Source: Perkinsus marinus ATCC 50983
Taxonomy: Eukaryota > Perkinsozoa > Perkinsida > Perkinsidae
Assembly (NCBI RefSeq): GCF_000006405.1
Contig: NW_003216064.1
Coordinates: 101,926 to 165,925 of the forward strand
Direction: 5' to 3'
DNA length: 64,000 nucleotides
Shown: positions 60,716 through 64,000 of the stretch, one piece after another
Layout: the number at the start of each line of letters is the position of its first letter
Position numbering within the stretch: the first letter of the stretch is position 1
Notes under the pieces: generated by a model
What the model saw: only the letters and a program-made list of their open reading frames with translations
What the model was told of the DNA's origin: nothing
The model's database searches: none
Made by a program: the position numbers and the translations under genes

Positions 60716-61842
60716 TGAGGGAGTATATTGAACCTCCTCACAAGTCGTACCATGATGAACCACATTGAGATGTTCAATGTCTAGTCGTCTTTGTGTTTGA
60801 GATTGACTAATGGGAAGCTGAGTAAGTACATATTCCCCATGAATCGGTGGAGGGGTGAACGATCTCTATACGAAGGGGACATAGTATTCGCCAAGTACCG
60901 ATACGGTGTGAAAATCATAGCTAAGGAGCTGAGTGCCGTTGAATCCAATAAGGATTTCATCAATAGTCAACTGTGTAGAAATTTGTGTAGATGACAACCC
61001 GAGTGCTGAGATGAATTAGAACTGGCTTTACTGTCACCCGTGCTAGCCTTACGGTCTATCATGTTGAAAGTTTGTCGTTGTGATTCGTATTATCAATAGA
61101 GGCAGGCCACGTGTTCCGGTATGAGTGGGAGTCATCATCGTATAGATTATCAACGACAGCTGTAGTAGATGGCTTGCTGCGTTTGCTTCTTACTGTGGCT
61201 AAAACTGCTAAGAATGCAATCGTAGGCTGGCCGAGGCGGATGTATTGGGTTTTGAATCGAAAGCCGTTGACGTGGAACTGTCAACTAAGTAGAGTATATT
61301 CTGTTGACGCATTCCATCATCGCTTAGTGGTGATGAAGAATAACGGAACGACTCATGGTCTGTCATATGCGCTTGTATCCGCACGCATACGCATCCACGT
61401 GTTATTATAACACAGCTATCGATACACTCCATCGTCATGTTTGGTGAAGCAACCGTTAAGGGTGATTGTTGAACTAAGAACTCGAGACCGAGCTGATTTG
61501 CTGCTGTGGGCCACAGTGGAATGACCCGCTTCGCTCGCCCTTTGATGAGGTTGAGACTCGCTCGGCCATCATTTCCATCTCCGTCAACCTAACCAGATCT
61601 CAACGTAACGATAGTGGCTGGGTCGGATCATTGTACAACGTGCGGTTACGAGTATTATACGCATGCAGCATCGATATTCCGGTTCTGCATTGACCCTAGG
61701 GACGAGAAAATATCCGTGTTAACGACGAGAATGATTTCATGATCAAGGAGATAAGGAGGTCTTCGTATTGGAATAACCTCGAGGCTGAGACAACGCCTCG
61801 TATATAAGTAGGAATTTCACCAGTGTACTCACTCGGTAATCA
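60716..61842. other. Intergenic; TATA box before next gene
   Basis: ORFs at 60791-60994 and 61111-61410 lack domain signal; the first has no ATG. TATATAAG lies at 61801-61808, 35 bp upstream of the next gene's ATG, and is a plausible core promoter. Confidence 0.5.
61801..61808 (+). promoter_or_regulatory. Candidate TATA box
   Basis: TATATAAG, 42 bp upstream of the ATG of the 61843 gene. Placement only; transcription start not known. Confidence 0.4.
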
Positions 61843-62525
61843 ATGGCTAATTCCACCCCTACTGGCACTGCTGCATTCAAAAGGATTCTACTAGCGGTCG
61901 TCGTAAGCTGTATCATGAACGCCTCGTCTCTTGAAGTAACTCCAGTCCCTTCCTGTGTCGTGCATTATGTGCTACTGTCCCTCACTAGGTGACTATGGGA
62001 AGTGGCGCTGCGTGCTCTGTTGAAGGTCTTTATGGCCGTACAGTGATGTTCAAGTGGCTTCCAAACACCGCCTCACCCTCCCTGTTGGAATACACTAAGC
62101 CGTCCATTAGCATCATCTACCTCAGTTGTAATGGCAGGAGCGCACTGGAGTAAGTCCATGCACAGTACTCATCTCTAGCATATACGCTTTATTTCAGCGC
62201 TGCTGAAGCCACGGTAGCTGTTGAGGAATGGATACCCAAGGTTGAGTCAGCGGCCCGAACGACTGCCAGCCAGGCTCGTGAACCTTCGTTGTCGGAGATG
62301 TGCAAAATATCAGTGGAAGCCATGGCGAAGTCGGAAATGAATGTCGGGGGAAAGAATGCGAATCAAGGTTTCATAACGAAGTTGTGCAGCAGAGTTGAAC
62401 CATTGCATACTTCCCTTGCCGAGGCCCGTTCCGAAACTGATTATGAGCTTGTGAAAGAGGAAACGAAGAAGATGAAGAAGAAACGCTTTAGGCTTTTTTC
62501 GGGGAATTCTTTCCGGAAGTTATGA
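61843..62525 (+). CDS. Uncharacterised protein with N-terminal hydrophobic segment
   Basis: Three exons close in frame: 61843-61944, 61989-62149 and 62198-62525, with introns of 44 and 48 nt; 196 residues. N-terminus MANSTPTGTAAFKRILLAVV then VSCIMNASSLEV, a likely signal peptide. The body has ACSVEGLYGRTVMFKWLPNT, KPSISIIYLSCNGRSALDAA and VEEWIPKVESAARTTASQAR. The C-terminal third is charged and helical (SLAEARSETDYELVKEETKK) and ends in a very basic stretch, MKKKRFRLFSGNSFRKL. No known domain recognised. The basic tail after a signal peptide would fit an extracellular or vacuolar location, but that is inference. Confidence 0.65.
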
Positions 62526-63269
62526 TAGACCGTTGTGGTGATGACGATGTCAATAGATGTCATGTCCATTGCGAGTGTCGTTGAGTTCGTTGAGTATAAG
62601 CGATGCCAGTAGCTAAGTGAAAGCCGACACTCTCTGCAGGGGACACTGTTCTGATCCGCCGCGGCTTGAGGACTCAACTGCTCAGACATACTGAAGGGGA
62701 GAGCAGATTATAGCAATATTTACGAAACAGAGGCAGTAACTCGATCACTAGCCTCAGCGTTTACACAAAGCTTAAAATAGATGGACACATGGGACAGGCG
62801 TCACATCTTCTACACACTCTGCCTCTTCAGAGTAGTATGTGAACCTCATGGGATGTTAAGCTCGCAATAGAGCAGTCTCAATCCCGTTTCGTTTCGGATC
62901 ACGGGGCACCGAAGTCATTTATCGGCATGCATGCTTCCGGCATCCTCAGCATTTCTAATGTCTATTGTCTAATGCCCCGATGAGTTGCATATAGAAGACC
63001 GCATATACGAGGTGCTTGGTCGAGGATGTCGTGCCACTTGGTGCCTGAGAGTACATGTATTTCTACACGGCGATTTCAGTTCCGAGATCATATGTGAAAT
63101 TTTACAGTTCGAAATTTTAAGCTATAGAAGTTAGTAGTCCACAAGTGATTTCTATCTCTACATGTCTCGTCCACTGCGGCTGCTGCCCTCGAGATAGTCC
63201 TTTCTGAGCTACACAGTATCAAGTACGCATGTGCCTGTGCTGTTCATGTGAGATCCCCGCACTAGCATT
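62526..63269. other. Intergenic, nothing seen
   Basis: No supported exon on either strand. Confidence 0.45.
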
Positions 63270-63587
63270 CAAGATTGTTCGTGGTAGGCAGGCTCAACTC
63301 GAAACCGCTCTCCATGGAGTTCGCCAGACTCACAATGTGATGGGATGTCTGTAAGTGGCTCGGTTGATGTCGTCTACAGTTTCATCATATCCGGCCCCAA
63401 TACTCGGCAATGTACAATGTCTTCCATTCTTGTTGTTGCCAAAAGTGTTGTTACTGAGAAGGCAGTGTTACCGAGCCGAGGCAACTGGTTGCAGTTCTCT
63501 AAGGATTCTGAGAATGGAAGTTCTCATTGCTGGTCGAGTTCGATAATAAGCAACTCAATAACCGTGTGTGCTACGCAGACTGCATAG
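63270..63587 (+). CDS. Possible exons of an uncharacterised gene
   Basis: Not recognised. A frame near 63270-63352 reads IVRGRQAQLETALHGVRQTH and NVMGC, ending at a GTAAGT donor. After an AG at 63381 the next frame reads FIISGPNTRQCTMSSILVVA, then KSVVTEKAVLPSRGNWLQFS, with stop at 63587. The 5' end was not found. Weakly supported. Confidence 0.3.
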
Positions 63588-63635
63588 TGGACTAATCAGT
63601 TTAACACAAGAGCATATATAGTGCAAAGGAAAAAC

Positions 63636-64000
63636 CTAGTATATTGGTATCACACAGCTGTTCACTTTTTGGCCTTTTTTCTCGGGATTGGATTCCATCT
63701 CCATCTCCTCATCGACGATCTCTTCAATGGACCCATCCGGCACCTTATCCTTCTTGTAGATCACAATGTACGCTATTTGAGTATCGGCCCGACCCCCGAC
63801 CAACTCGTCCACTAGATACACACTGATGCGGTGTCTCCTCACAGTAGAGGATACTGCGACCTCTAGTCATACTGAGTGACCTTACCATCATTGAACCGAA
63901 CCCATTGGTCCTCTTTAAATACATCCCCATCAGCTTCCTTAAACCCAAAGGACAAAGTCCTGACCAATGCCATAGCCCGACCCATAGTGTCCACCCTCAG
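63636..64000 (-). CDS. Ubiquitin-specific protease (USP), C-terminal end, partial
   Basis: The gene enters from the right edge. Minus-strand exon from 64000 reads MALVRTLSFGFKEADGDVFK then EDQWVRFNDGKVTQ. A 35-nt intron joins in frame to RHRISVYLVDELVGGRADTQ, IAYIVIYKKD and a charged tail (EEIVDEEMEMESNPEKKGQK), stop at 63636. WxxFxDxxV followed by a GG loop and AYxxxY is the C-terminal signature of USP catalytic domains, nearest in style to USP7-like enzymes, which remove ubiquitin from substrates. The catalytic Cys and His boxes would lie beyond the window, so activity cannot be judged. Confidence 0.7.

Overview
The window is eukaryotic nuclear DNA. Genes are broken by very short GT-AG introns (about 34-71 nt, most 43-48), many products carry signal peptides or membrane segments, and there are eukaryote-only genes (eIF3g, a CMGC kinase, KH-domain proteins, a USP deubiquitinase). 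The tiny introns, compact genes and lineage-restricted secreted families fit an alveolate protist, most likely Perkinsus. That assignment is inference from gene style, not from a marker gene. A run of 100 N at 5326-5425 marks an assembly gap.

Layout. 0.2-9.6 kb: serine carboxypeptidase (-), two adjacent KH RNA-binding protein genes (+, the second cut by the gap), and pyroglutamyl peptidase I (-). 10.3-13.4 kb: a multi-exon membrane protein with EGF-like cysteine motifs (+). 14.5-29 kb: a cluster of five small secreted Thr/Ser-rich, cysteine-containing paralogues with near-identical N-termini, two on the minus strand at left and three on the plus strand at right. Between the two groups lies a complete BEL/Pao-like LTR retrotransposon (17671-23922) with identical 205-bp LTRs and one intact 1923-residue polyprotein. 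29.8-34 kb: a CDK/MAPK-like kinase (-) and a carnosine-synthase-like ATP-grasp ligase (+). 36.7-41.2 kb: a small two-exon gene (+), a fucosyltransferase-like type II membrane protein (-) and eIF3g (-). 42-58 kb: two EamA/DMT transporters (-) bracketing two MFS transporters (+), plus genes for a secreted transglutaminase-like protein, an FSH serine hydrolase and a rhomboid-like protein lacking a recognisable catalytic serine. 58.6-64 kb: several uncharacterised small genes and the C-terminal end of a ubiquitin-specific protease (-) running off the window.

Intergenic DNA is rich in structure. A 47-bp minisatellite lies inside the secreted-protein cluster. A shared core (GGCATAGCNGCCCC or close variants) recurs in tandem arrays of 53-, 69- and 70-bp units and as single copies at several loci. 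There are long perfect palindromes and a MITE-like inverted-repeat element. Nothing indicates operons. The genes look like ordinary housekeeping, surface/secretory and transporter functions, with the secreted family and the repeats as the lineage-specific part.

Exon boundaries are given only where the reading frame closed across a GT-AG pair. Gene spans elsewhere are envelopes of supported exons.
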